Both the position numbers and the translations under genes were made by a program. Shown here one piece after another: positions 1 through 7,627 of a stretch of 64,000 nucleotides of DNA. The notes beneath the pieces were generated by a model. It was not told the origin of the DNA. It did not search any database and worked only from the letters and a program-made list of their open reading frames with translations. How positions within the stretch are numbered: the first letter of the stretch is position 1; the number at the start of each line of letters is the position of its first letter. The stretch is taken from positions 124,001 through 188,000 of the forward strand of contig CBDCJX010000009.1 of assembly GCA_965218045.1 (NCBI GenBank), written 5' to 3'. The stretch is from CAVRCA01 sp965218045. Lineage in GTDB: Bacteria; Pseudomonadota; Alphaproteobacteria; Acetobacterales; Acetobacteraceae.

Positions 1-43
1 TCATCGAGGAGCGGCAAGTAGCACCGTAACCCGAGTGCGCTGG

Positions 44-871
44 CTAAAGTCGCGCCAGCAACTCCTCCTTCTTGGCGGTAAATTCCTCGTCGGTGAGGAT
101 GCCCCGGCTGTGCAACTCGGCGAGCTTTTCGATGCTCGCCAGCACGCCGCCCTGTCCCGCGGGCGCCGGCGCTGCCGCTGCATCCGGGCCCGCTTCGGCC
201 CGCGCCGGCGAGGCGGCGGAACGCTCGGCGCTCACCACCGGCAGCCGCTCGACTTCCACGGTCCCGTGCTGGCTGGTGAACGCCAGGGTGCCGCCGGTCG
301 ATTGCTGTTGCGACACGCCACCGATCTGATGCTCGCCGGTGTCATACACGCTCACCCGACCGTCGCGCTGGATCGCCAGTCGGCGTGGGCCGGCGAAATA
401 GGCGTAGCGCACCCCGTTCTGCGCGCCGCTGCTGTTCGGGCGTCCGAGTTCGCCCGGCCACCAGTCGTTCGGCACACCCGCGCCGCCGCCCACGAACAAG
501 CTCGGGCCTCCCGCCGAGGCACCGCCGACGTGCAGCGGCTCGGCGCCTGGTCCCGGCGGCACGCCCAAGCTCTGCGACTGGAGATTGATCCCCCGGACCA
601 GACCAGGCTCCCGCGCGAGTAGCGCCGCGAGATCGTTGCACAACGCATCGACCCGGGCTTTCAGACCGTGGTCGGACAGGGTGCCGACCATCGTCATGCC
701 GCCGCGCATCCACTGGCCCGAGCCGCCGAACTCGGCGTGCGCGAACTGCGCCATGCCGCCACCGCTGGCGATCAGCGCGTCCATTATGGTGGCGGCCGCT
801 TCCGGGCCGAAGCCGTGGCGGCGGGCGATCTCGTCGAGCGCCAAGCGACCGGATGGGGAAAGTTCTGGCAT
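44..871 (-). CDS. SHOCT-domain protein of unknown function
   Basis: A 275-residue protein. The last ~35 residues form a SHOCT (short C-terminal) domain, a small helical pair with the typical ILTDEEFTAKKEELLARL pattern, found at the ends of many unrelated bacterial proteins and thought to mediate oligomerisation. The N-terminal part (about residues 5-85) is rich in helices and opens with LDEIARRHGFGPEAAATIMD; the middle is a glycine-rich, low-complexity stretch. No signal peptide or membrane segment is evident. The open frame extends further upstream, but that extension lies antisense inside the phosphoesterase gene, so I chose the ATG at 871, which leaves a 25-base gap to that gene and suggests co-transcription. 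The cellular role is unknown. Confidence 0.75.
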   Translation of the reverse strand: MPELSPSGRLALDEIARRHGFGPEAAATIMDALIASGGGMAQFAHAEFGGSGQWMRGGMTMVGTLSDHGLKARVDALCNDLAALLAREPGLVRGINLQSQSLGVPPGPGAEPLHVGGASAGGPSLFVGGGAGVPNDWWPGELGRPNSSGAQNGVRYAYFAGPRRLAIQRDGRVSVYDTGEHQIGGVSQQQSTGGTLAFTSQHGTVEVERLPVVSAERSAASPARAEAGPDAAAAPAPAGQGGVLASIEKLAELHSRGILTDEEFTAKKEELLARL

Positions 872-896
872 TGGCGCTATGTCCTCGCCGTCAAGC

Positions 897-1595
897 TCAG
901 CAGTCCTGAACGCCGTCCAGCAGCCAGGTTTCCGCCACGCGCAACCCGCGCACCCGGATGCCGCTGTCGAGCATGGCCGTGTAGCTTGCGTGGTGGTGGC
1001 CATGCACGATCAGCCGCGCCCCGGCCGCCGCTGCCAGCGCGCCGATCGCCGGGGTCCCGTGCTTGTGCGATTCCGGCGCCTCGTGGCTCACCAGCACGTC
1101 GAAACGCTGCGCCGCCAGGGCGGCGAAATCCTCGGGAAAGATCGTGTCGCGGTGCCATAGCGGCAGCCCGTCGCGCCACGCCTCGCCCGGACGCAGGGCG
1201 GCGAAGAAGGCGGCACGGGTGGCATATTGCGGCGGGTCGGTCTCGGCCTTCTCGCTGACCGTCGCGGGCGACCAGACCCTCGGCTTGAACACGCCGCCGA
1301 GACCGGCGATCCGCACGCCGCGCAAGGTGACCACCCGCCCGCCGATATCGCCCTCGGGGTGGTCGCCGGCCAGGTTGTCGTAACGCTGTTCGGTGTCGGC
1401 GTCATGGTTGCCCATGATCCAGTATACTTGCCAGCCGGCGCCGAACACGGACGCCAGCACGGTCCGCAGTGGCGCGTGGTCGAGGTCCTGGTCGCCGAGC
1501 AGAATCAGGCAACCCGGCGGCAGGCTGGCGCAGGCACGCAGGATTGGCTCGTAGACGCCGTGCGGGTCGCCGGCGAACAGGATGGGACATGACAT
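897..1595 (-). CDS. Calcineurin-like metallophosphoesterase
   Basis: A 232-residue enzyme of the calcineurin-like phosphoesterase superfamily, which uses two metal ions to hydrolyse phosphoester bonds. The metal-ligand blocks appear in order: GDPHG (D10, H12), GDQD (34-37), GNHD (62-65), a histidine in SHEAP (H171) and the terminal GHHH (199-202). The protein has no signal peptide, so it should be cytoplasmic. The substrate cannot be told from sequence; relatives include Ap4A hydrolases, protein phosphatases and cyclic nucleotide phosphodiesterases. It lies just upstream of the SHOCT gene on the same strand and is divergent from the YihY-type gene. Confidence 0.85.
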   Translation of the reverse strand: MSCPILFAGDPHGVYEPILRACASLPPGCLILLGDQDLDHAPLRTVLASVFGAGWQVYWIMGNHDADTEQRYDNLAGDHPEGDIGGRVVTLRGVRIAGLGGVFKPRVWSPATVSEKAETDPPQYATRAAFFAALRPGEAWRDGLPLWHRDTIFPEDFAALAAQRFDVLVSHEAPESHKHGTPAIGALAAAAGARLIVHGHHHASYTAMLDSGIRVRGLRVAETWLLDGVQDC

Positions 1596-1694
1596 TGCGT
1601 GCTACCCTTAGCCGCACCCGTGGACCGCGTCGACGCGATGGAACGATCTCGCTCCGATCCGGTTGAATGTCGGATTTCTCAGCGAGCCCTCCCG

Positions 1695-2891
1695 ATGCGC
1701 CATGCCGTGAACATCAAGCTGGACCTTCTGGTCGCCGCTGCCCTCACCGGGATTGCCCTGCTGACCGCGGGCAACCGTGGTCGGCCGGCGCCGCGCGCTC
1801 CGGCCAAGCCCGCCACTCCCGACGCGAGCCTCGCCGCCTTGCGCCAGCGACTGACCACCGATCGGGAGGGCGGCCGCTCGGTCGAGCGGGAGCGGGCAAG
1901 CCACGGCCGCGCCGGCCAGTGGCAGCGAGTGGGCCAGCAAGGGCGCGAGCAAGGGCGCCAGCATGGGCGGGATGCCACCACCCCAAGCGAGATCCCGGCC
2001 CGCGGCTGGTGGCAGATCGGCAAGCGGGTCTTCGCCAACGTCTCGGAACACCGGCTGATGTCGGAGGCGGCGGGCGTCACGTTCTTCGGCTTGCTGGCGC
2101 TGTTTCCCGCGCTCGCGGCGCTGGTCTCGCTCTATGGGCTGGTCGCCGACCCCGCCACCGTGTCGGACCAGCTCAAGGCGATGCAGGGGCTGGTCCCGGG
2201 CGGCGGCATGGACATCATCGGCGATCAGCTCAAGCGGGTCACCGCCACCAGCGGCGGAGCCCTGGGCTTCGGCGCCATCTTCGGCTTGCTGCTGGCCCTG
2301 TGGAGTGCGAATGGCGGCACGAAGTCGATCTGCGACTCGCTCAACGTGGTCTACGAGGAGGAGGAGAAGCGCAGCTTCCTACGCCGCACCCTGCTCACCT
2401 TGGCGATCACCCTCGGCGCGCTGCTGTTTGTCATCATCGCCTTGGTCACGGTGGTCGTGCTGCCGATCGCGCTGAATTTCGTCGGCCTGAGCGGCATCGG
2501 GGAAATTCTGCTGCGGCTGGCGCGATGGCCGATCCTGCTGGTGGTGGTCGCGATAGGGCTGGCGGTGATCTACCGCTTCGGACCGAGCCGCGACGAGCCG
2601 CGTTGGCGCTGGGTGAGTTGGGGTGGCATGATTGCGGCCGTCCTTTGGGTGCTCGTCTCGGCGGGCTTCTCCTATTACGTCTCGAATTTTGGCAGCTACA
2701 ACAAGACCTACGGCTCGCTCGGCGCGGTGGTCGGGTTCATGACCTGGATCTGGATCTCGACGATCGTGATTCTGATCGGCGCCGAGATCGACGCCGAGAT
2801 GGAGCACCAGACCGCGCGCGACACGACGAAGGGGCCGGAGAAGCCTTTGGGAATGCGCGGCGCCACGATGGCGGACGAGGTGGCGGGTTGA
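1695..2891 (+). CDS. YihY/virulence factor BrkB family inner-membrane protein
   Basis: A 398-residue integral membrane protein. After a hydrophilic, Arg/Gln-rich N-terminal region of about 115 residues, the YihY/BrkB fold begins at the FFGLLALFPALAALVSLYG segment and continues through about six membrane segments, including the family-typical LWSANGGTKSICDSLNVVYE loop and the late SFGSY-like turn (SNFGSYNKTYGSLGAVVGF). Family members are often called putative ribonuclease BN by error; a transport role has been proposed but is not settled. The ATG at 1695 gives a hydrophobic start; an ATG at 1638 in the same frame is possible. The long, charged pre-domain is unusual compared with the ~290-residue typical members. 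Confidence 0.85.
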   Translation: MRHAVNIKLDLLVAAALTGIALLTAGNRGRPAPRAPAKPATPDASLAALRQRLTTDREGGRSVERERASHGRAGQWQRVGQQGREQGRQHGRDATTPSEIPARGWWQIGKRVFANVSEHRLMSEAAGVTFFGLLALFPALAALVSLYGLVADPATVSDQLKAMQGLVPGGGMDIIGDQLKRVTATSGGALGFGAIFGLLLALWSANGGTKSICDSLNVVYEEEEKRSFLRRTLLTLAITLGALLFVIIALVTVVVLPIALNFVGLSGIGEILLRLARWPILLVVVAIGLAVIYRFGPSRDEPRWRWVSWGGMIAAVLWVLVSAGFSYYVSNFGSYNKTYGSLGAVVGFMTWIWISTIVILIGAEIDAEMEHQTARDTTKGPEKPLGMRGATMADEVAG

Positions 2892-2932
2892 GCGAGGCGG
2901 CGCGAGGGTCTGGGAAGCGCTAATAACAATAG

Positions 2933-2962
2933 TTGACACCATGGGTAACAGAGGCGTATACA
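2933..2962 (+). promoter_or_regulatory. Strong sigma70-like promoter before the hypothetical at 2971
   Basis: A perfect TTGACA (2933-2938) is followed after 18 bases by TATACA (2957-2962). Transcription would begin near 2969, almost on the ATG at 2971, implying a leaderless or very short leader. The -10 is nested in dyads: CATGGG at 2940-2945 faces CCCATG at 2968-2973, and GGCG at 2953-2956 faces CGCC at 2966-2969. Such a consensus-like box is rare in this GC-rich sequence. An operator role for the dyads is inference. Confidence 0.5.
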
Positions 2963-2970
2963 CTCCGCCC

Positions 2971-3618
2971 ATGTCCCCAGCCCCCTCCGCCCCAACCGGC
3001 TTGATGTGCCGCTTCGGCCTGCTCGTCGAGCGGCTGAGGTGGACGCTCGCCGATTGGGTCGACCGGAACCCCCGGAACCGCGACGTGCTGGGGCCGCTTG
3101 CCTTGCTGCTGTGGAAGTACTTGCAGCGCACGACGCGGCGCCTCGCCGCGCTGCATGCGCAGTTCGCCGCCGGGACGCTTGCGCCGCGCAAGGACCGGGC
3201 GCCGCGCCGGGCAGCCGAGCCGGCCGAGTCGACACCACCCGAGCGGTCGAAGCTGCCGGGCGGGCCGGTGCTGGCGCGGTTCGGCGCCGGGTATCTCGGC
3301 GCCTGGCTGCTGGCGCTGGTCGAGGATGCGGAGATGCAGGCGCTGCTCGCAGCGTCGCCGCAAGCGGGTCGGCTGCTGCGCCCGCTGTGGCGGCGGCTGA
3401 CCAACGATCCGCTGCCCGCGCCGCTGCGGCTGCCGCCGAAGCCGCCGCGTTCGGAGCCACCGCTCGCTCCGGCGGCGCTCGCCGAAGTGCCGCCCGATGC
3501 AATCCCCCCAGCCCCGGCTCACATCTCATCCCAAGTCCCGTCGCACCGTCGCCGGGCCGTGTCTGTCAAGCCGCCGGGTTCCCTGCCACCCTGGCCACCG
3601 CCGCTTTTTCGAGCCTGA
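2971..3618 (+). CDS. Lineage-type hypothetical protein, Pro/Ala/Arg-rich
   Basis: A 215-residue basic protein I cannot assign a function. The visible architecture is an N-terminal amphipathic region with MCRFGLLVERLRWTL (start of the conserved part at about residue 12), a WKYLQRTTRRLAALHAQF helix, an Arg/Pro linker, then a second conserved block LLALVEDAEMQALLAASPQ followed by RLLRPLWRRL and a Pro-rich tail. From memory, similar multi-copy hypotheticals with this two-block pattern occur across Acetobacteraceae; that is recollection, not a search. The start could be ATG 2941, 2971 or 3004; 2971 fits the promoter spacing. There is no signal peptide and no clear domain. The gene stands alone between a membrane-protein gene and a convergent aldolase gene. 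Confidence 0.6.
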   Translation: MSPAPSAPTGLMCRFGLLVERLRWTLADWVDRNPRNRDVLGPLALLLWKYLQRTTRRLAALHAQFAAGTLAPRKDRAPRRAAEPAESTPPERSKLPGGPVLARFGAGYLGAWLLALVEDAEMQALLAASPQAGRLLRPLWRRLTNDPLPAPLRLPPKPPRSEPPLAPAALAEVPPDAIPPAPAHISSQVPSHRRRAVSVKPPGSLPPWPPPLFRA

Positions 3619-3702
3619 CGCGTCGCCCACTTTGGCGTGTCCATAACGTTCCGATCCCAAAATAAAATAGCCCTTTGCAGTCCGATCGTCGTAGCCGCCT
3701 TC

Positions 3703-4641
3703 CTAAACCGGGATTGGGCGCTGTTGGTGCGCGCGGCCCGCCCGCGCCGTATCCTCCCGATTGCCCGCGATCACGCGCACGCCCTCATCAAGCTTGGCGG
3801 CGACGTTCTCCGGAGTGGCACTTTCCAGGAAAGCGATGCCAGACGCACGACAGGCGGCGAATACCCGCTCGCGAGCGGCTTGCATCTCCGGCGGGTAGGG
3901 GTCGCGCTGCAATTCCACGTAGCCGAGCGAGAGGCCGAGATCGCCGGGGCCGAGTTCGGCGAAGCCAAGCCCCGGCACGGCGAGGATCGCCTCGCATTGC
4001 GCGATCCCCTCCGGGCTCTCGAGCTTGACGCCAAGCAGCAGTTCCCCCGCCGGGTTGAGCGGCCACGGGTCGCAGCGGCGGAGATACTCTTCTGATGTGA
4101 GGCCCCAGACCGGGGACGCCGTCGTCTCCGACCCGCGTCCGCGGGTGCCGATGCCCAGCGGATTGGCCATACCCCTCGGGGCGCCCCGCAGTCGCGCAAC
4201 GGGGGACGGCAGGGCGGGGTCGACACCTTCCACCTGATGCGGATAGCGGCAGGATTCGACGAACGCCCGCACCGCGTCCGCGCTCTCGGCCTGGCACAGC
4301 AGCACGCCATGCACGCCACGCCCGAGGATCTGGCGAAACTGCCAGGCATTGAACCGCACATTGGCCGCATCCGTGCCGTTCACCGGTGCCTCGACCACCA
4401 CCGCCGGCGTGCGGTGGCCGGAGCGTGTCGGCCCGCCGGCGACCATGCCGCGCATGTAGTCGGCGAGCCCGGTCATGTCGAACGCGCCGTGTTCCATGCC
4501 GATATTGATGTAGTCGGCCCAGCCGGCGGCATCCTGGCGTCCCTGCTCGAACGTCAGCACATGGCCGCTATGGCCGCCGTCGTAGTAGATCGCCTGGCCT
4601 TGCTCGAGCAGTTCGATCGCGCGGTTGATCCGCTGGGCCAC
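3703..4641 (-). CDS. HpcH/HpaI aldolase family protein
   Basis: A 312-residue TIM-barrel enzyme of the HpcH/HpaI aldolase/citrate lyase beta family, class II metal-dependent aldolases that cleave or form 2-oxo acids. The signature near the C-terminal half is GLGFAELGPGDLGLSLGY, and the N-terminal half contains TPAVVVEAPVNG and FRQILGRGVHGVLLCQAE, where the barrel's arginine and metal acidic ligands are expected. The frame is open back to a TTG at 4683, but a GGGGGAGA ribosome site at 4648-4655 sits 6 bases before GTG 4641, so I start there. The substrate is unknown. The gene is divergent from tRNA-Thr and not in an obvious operon. Confidence 0.82.
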   Translation of the reverse strand: MAQRINRAIELLEQGQAIYYDGGHSGHVLTFEQGRQDAAGWADYINIGMEHGAFDMTGLADYMRGMVAGGPTRSGHRTPAVVVEAPVNGTDAANVRFNAWQFRQILGRGVHGVLLCQAESADAVRAFVESCRYPHQVEGVDPALPSPVARLRGAPRGMANPLGIGTRGRGSETTASPVWGLTSEEYLRRCDPWPLNPAGELLLGVKLESPEGIAQCEAILAVPGLGFAELGPGDLGLSLGYVELQRDPYPPEMQAARERVFAACRASGIAFLESATPENVAAKLDEGVRVIAGNREDTARAGRAHQQRPIPV

Positions 4642-4704
4642 CACCTGTCTCCCCCGGCTGCGGTGACAGTCTGCATCGTTCAAACGCTTACGGCGATCTG
4701 GAGC

Positions 4705-4739
4705 AGCGGAAAAATGTTCCGCTCCGGTCTCGCTATGAT
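4705..4739 (+). promoter_or_regulatory. Hairpin and -10 element upstream of tRNA-Thr
   Basis: A perfect 7-base inverted repeat, AGCGGAA (4705-4711) and TTCCGCT (4717-4723) with a 5-base loop, precedes TATGAT at 4734-4739, a good -10 hexamer placed 16 bases before the tRNA 5' end. No convincing -35 lies at 16-18 bases spacing. The dyad could be an operator, or a leader structure of the divergent aldolase gene. Confidence 0.4.
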
Positions 4740-4755
4740 AAAACCTCGCCCGAGC

Positions 4756-4830
4756 GCCGGGTTAGCACAGCGGTAGTGCAGCGGTTTTGTAAACCGAAGG
4801 TCGGAGGTTCAAATCCTTCACCCGGCACCA
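4756..4830 (+). tRNA. tRNA-Thr (anticodon UGU)
   Basis: A 75-base cloverleaf is visible. The acceptor arm GCCGGGT (4756-4762) pairs with ACCCGGC (4820-4826), discriminator A4827 is followed by an encoded CCA (4828-4830). The D stem is GCAC/GTGC with loop AGCGGTA, the anticodon loop is TTTGTAA giving UGU, which reads ACA threonine codons, and the T arm carries the GGTTCAAAT motif. The first anticodon-stem pair (G-A) is mismatched. Its 3' 13 bases overlap, in antisense, the end of the convergent aminomutase gene. Confidence 0.95.
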
Positions 4831-5831
4831 TCTGACCAGGGTCCAGCCCGAAGCCCGCCCTCGGCCTCGAAATAGTCCGGCCCGATCGGCACCTTGCCGC
4901 CGCCGCCAGGGATGTCGAGCACGTAGGTCGGCCAGGCCAGACCCGTCACCGGGCCGCGCAGGCCCGCGAGCAGCCGGCGCCCCTCCTCGATCGGCACGTG
5001 GAACCGCGACGTCCCCGGCGCGGCGTCGAGCTGGTGCAAGTAGTACGGCTTCACCCGCGCGGCCACCATCGCGCGGAACAGCGCCTCGAGTGCGGCCGTG
5101 CTGTCGTTCACGCCACGCAGCAGCACCGACTGGCCGAGCACCGGGATGGCGCCTGCCTGCAATGTCCGGATCGCGACGCGCGCCGCATCGGTGATCTCGC
5201 GCGCGTGGTTGGCGTGCAGCACCACCCACATCGCCTTTTCGGTCGCCAGGGCGTCGCGCAGCGCCGGGGTGACGCGCGCGGGGTCGGCCACCGGGACGCG
5301 CGTGTGCACTCGCAGAATGTCCACGTGCGGGATCGCCGACAGCGCCGCGACGATCGCCCCGAGCCGGCGTGGCGAGAGCATCAGCGGGTCGCCGCCGGTG
5401 AGGATGACCTCGCGGATCGCCGGTCGCGCCCGCAACCAGGCAAACGCGGCCTCCAGCTCGGTCGCGGTCAGCAGTCCCTCGTCCGGGCCGACATGCTCGC
5501 GGCGAAAGCAGAACCGGCAATACACCGGGCAGACCAGCAGCGGCTTGAGCAGCGCGCGGTCGGGGTAGCGGTGGACGATGCCCTTCACCGGCGAGAGCGC
5601 GTCGTCGCCGATCGGGTCGGCGCGCTCGTGCGGCGCGATGAGCAGCTCGGCCGGGTCGGGAATGAACTGGCGACCGATCGGGTCGTCCGGCGTCTCGATC
5701 AGCGTGCGCAGCGCCGGCGGGATCGCGACCGCATAGCGTTCGCCGACCGCGCCCAAAGCCTGCAGCGCCGTCTCCGGCGCGAGCCCGGCGGCGATCAGTT
5801 CTTCGGCGCGGCGCAGCGTCCGCCGGGTCAT
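4818..5831 (-). CDS. epmB: EpmB-like radical SAM lysine 2,3-aminomutase
   Basis: A 337-residue radical SAM enzyme of the lysine 2,3-aminomutase/EpmB family. The CxxxCxxC cluster motif is CPVYCRFC (C101, C105, C108), followed by FRREHVG; LTGGDPLMLS supplies the SAM-binding GGDP, and the PLP lysine is expected in DIPGGGGKVPI near the end (K313). EpmB converts lysine to (R)-beta-lysine, which EpmA attaches to elongation factor P. The presence of an epmA-like gene 700 bases away supports that role over catabolic lysine degradation. The ATG at 5831 starts the conserved domain; the frame runs on upstream only as antisense of the next two genes. The stop codon lies inside the tRNA-Thr T arm. Confidence 0.85.
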   Translation of the reverse strand: MTRRTLRRAEELIAAGLAPETALQALGAVGERYAVAIPPALRTLIETPDDPIGRQFIPDPAELLIAPHERADPIGDDALSPVKGIVHRYPDRALLKPLLVCPVYCRFCFRREHVGPDEGLLTATELEAAFAWLRARPAIREVILTGGDPLMLSPRRLGAIVAALSAIPHVDILRVHTRVPVADPARVTPALRDALATEKAMWVVLHANHAREITDAARVAIRTLQAGAIPVLGQSVLLRGVNDSTAALEALFRAMVAARVKPYYLHQLDAAPGTSRFHVPIEEGRRLLAGLRGPVTGLAWPTYVLDIPGGGGKVPIGPDYFEAEGGLRAGPWSDGAG

Positions 5832-5910
5832 GCGCCTCGCATCCCCCCCGTTGCCCAACACAGTCCCTCCTTGCGGCATTCCGCCTCTCGCACCCAATGT
5901 AGGCTTTGCA

Positions 5911-5950
5911 CAAGGGGAACGCCTGTCGCGGCGTTCTGGACAAGGGGAAC
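5911..5950. repeat. 10-base direct repeat flanking a hairpin
   Basis: CAAGGGGAAC occurs at 5911-5920 and again at 5941-5950. Between them AACGCC (5918-5923) and GGCGTT (5930-5935) form a 6-base stem with a 6-base loop. The unit lies just before the FMN reductase start and could be a regulatory site or translational leader; the second copy overlaps the region used for ribosome binding. Confidence 0.5.
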
Positions 5951-5957
5951 CAAGGGA

Positions 5958-6536
5958 ATGGCGCTCACGCTCAACATCATCATTGCCAGCACGCGGCCCG
6001 GCCGCGTCGGCGCGACAGTGGGCAAGTGGTTCCACCAGGCCGCCGTCGAGAACGGCAAGTTCGAGCCGGTGCTGGTCGATCTCGCCGAGGTCAACCTGCC
6101 GATGTTCGACGAGCCCGAACACCCGGCGCGGCAGCTCTACAAGCACGAGCACACCAAGCGCTGGGCCGCGTCGGTCAAGTCGGCCGACGCCTTCGTGTTC
6201 GTCACGCCCGAATACAATTTTGGCCCGCCACCGCCGCTGCTGAACGCGCTGAATTACGTCTACCAGGAGTGGAACTACGCGCCTGCGGGCTTCGTCAGCT
6301 ACGGCGGTGTCTCCGGCGGCATGCGCGCCGTGCAGGTGGAGAAATTGACCCTCACCACGCTCAAGATGATGCCGATCACCGACGCGGTGGTGATCCCGAT
6401 GGTGGCGCAGCATCTCGACAAGGACCGGGTCTTTTCGCCGACCGACCTGCACAAGAGCTCGGCGAACGCGATGCTGGACGAGCTGCATCGCTGGGCCGAC
6501 GCATTGCGGCCGCTGCGCGCGACGAAGAAGACGTAG
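5958..6536 (+). CDS. NADPH-dependent FMN reductase family flavoprotein
   Basis: A 192-residue flavodoxin-like protein of the NADPH-dependent FMN reductase family. The FMN phosphate loop appears at the N-terminus as ASTRPGRVGATVGKW (residues about 10-24), and the flavin-ring loop as TPEYNFGPPPPLLNALNY, the family's characteristic P-E-Y-N motif. These enzymes reduce FMN or use bound FMN to reduce quinones, azo or chromate compounds; the natural substrate is not visible. The ATG at 5958 follows an AAGGGA ribosome site. It is divergent from the EpmB-like gene and 27 bases upstream of the EpmA-like gene on the same strand, so it is probably co-transcribed with epmA. A role in keeping a flavin or iron-sulfur partner reduced is speculative. 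Confidence 0.88.
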   Translation: MALTLNIIIASTRPGRVGATVGKWFHQAAVENGKFEPVLVDLAEVNLPMFDEPEHPARQLYKHEHTKRWAASVKSADAFVFVTPEYNFGPPPPLLNALNYVYQEWNYAPAGFVSYGGVSGGMRAVQVEKLTLTTLKMMPITDAVVIPMVAQHLDKDRVFSPTDLHKSSANAMLDELHRWADALRPLRATKKT

Positions 6537-6563
6537 GCGAGCAGCGGCTGGCGTGCTTGCCCC

Positions 6564-7571
6564 ATGCCGAACCCCGTCTGGCACCCGGAAAGCCTCGCCG
6601 CCCGCCTGCCGTTCCTGCGTCGGCGCGCCCTGCTGACCCAGGCGACGCGCAGCTGCTTCGCGGCGCGCGGCTATACCGAGGTGGAGACGCCGTACGCGGT
6701 GCCGGCGCCGGGGGAGGAGGTGCATCTGCGCGCAGTCCGGGCCGGTCGGGAACACCCGGATGGCAGGCGGGAGGCGCTTTGGCTGCACACCAGCCCGGAA
6801 TTCGCCATGAAGCGGCTGCTGGTGGCGCAAGCGGGGCCGATCTTCCAGCTTGCCCGGGTGTGGCGGGACGGCGAGGGCAGCGCCCGCCACGCGCCGGAAT
6901 TCACCATGCTGGAGTGGTATCGGCCGGGTGCCGGGATGTCCGAGTTGATGGACGAGGTCGAGCATCTCCTGCGCAGCGTGCTGCCCGTCGGGGTCGCGAG
7001 CAACGGTGTCGCTACCGATCTCGGCCGGTTCGATCGGCTGACCGTGGCGGCGGCGTTCGAGCGCTACGTCGGCGCCGACGTGCTCGCGACCGAGGGTGAC
7101 GCGGCAGCGCTCGCCGCGCAGGCGGGAGCAACCCTGCGGGTGGGCGAGGGCTGGGAAGACCTGTTCTTCCGCCTGCTGCTCGATCGGATCGAGCCGCGGA
7201 TCGGCCGCGACCACCCCACCTTCCTCACCCACTGGCCCGCCTCGCAGGCCGCGCTGGCGCGGCGCGACCCGTCCGACCCGCGCGTTGCCGAGCGTTTCGA
7301 GCTGTTCGTCTGTGGCATCGAGCTGGCCAACGCCTTTGTCGAGCTGACCGACCCGATCGAGCAGCGTGCCCGTTTCATGCACGATCGCGCCCGACGCCAC
7401 GCGCTGGGCGGGCCGGATTGGCCGCTCGACGAGGATTTCCTCGCCGCGCTGGAATTCGGCATGCCGCCGGCGGCGGGCGTCGCGCTTGGCTTCGACCGCC
7501 TGGCGATGATCGCATCCGGCGCCCAGCGGATCGGACAGGTGCTGTGGTTGCCGCCTGTCGACCTTGCCTGA
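6564..7571 (+). CDS. epmA: EF-P-(R)-beta-lysine ligase, EpmA/PoxA/GenX type
   Basis: A 335-residue paralogue of the catalytic core of class II lysyl-tRNA synthetase, lacking the anticodon-binding domain. Motif 2 is seen as FQLARVWRDGE followed by HAPEFTMLEWY, and motif 3 as GVALGFDRL (about 305-313). EpmA activates (R)-beta-lysine with ATP and joins it to a conserved lysine of elongation factor P, which then rescues ribosomes stalled on consecutive prolines. The length matches E. coli EpmA (about 325). It sits 27 bases after an FMN reductase gene and close to the EpmB-like gene, forming a modification locus. The EF-P gene itself is not in the window. Confidence 0.92.
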   Translation: MPNPVWHPESLAARLPFLRRRALLTQATRSCFAARGYTEVETPYAVPAPGEEVHLRAVRAGREHPDGRREALWLHTSPEFAMKRLLVAQAGPIFQLARVWRDGEGSARHAPEFTMLEWYRPGAGMSELMDEVEHLLRSVLPVGVASNGVATDLGRFDRLTVAAAFERYVGADVLATEGDAAALAAQAGATLRVGEGWEDLFFRLLLDRIEPRIGRDHPTFLTHWPASQAALARRDPSDPRVAERFELFVCGIELANAFVELTDPIEQRARFMHDRARRHALGGPDWPLDEDFLAALEFGMPPAAGVALGFDRLAMIASGAQRIGQVLWLPPVDLA

Positions 7572-7584
7572 ACCGCCGTCTCGC

Positions 7585-7603
7585 GCGTTGCATGCAGCAA
7601 CGC
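7585..7603. other. Perfect hairpin between epmA and the lipoprotein gene
   Basis: GCGTTGC (7585-7591) and GCAACGC (7597-7603) form a 7-base stem with loop ATGCA, 14 bases after the epmA stop. There is no T tract after it, so it may be an attenuator, an RNA-stabilising stem or an operator for the downstream lipoprotein gene rather than a classical terminator. Confidence 0.5.
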
Positions 7604-7627
7604 CGCTCAAGCCGAGGTAAGTTCCCC

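Noticed and set aside
1..43. Tail of a further gene at the left edge
   Set aside because: The 43 bases contain no supported coding start or end; the minus-strand open frame there is a shadow of the SHOCT gene.
5832..7610. Upstream extension of the EpmB-like frame to 930 codons
   Set aside because: The extension is antisense to the FMN reductase and EpmA-like genes and shows no family motif; the domain begins at 5831.
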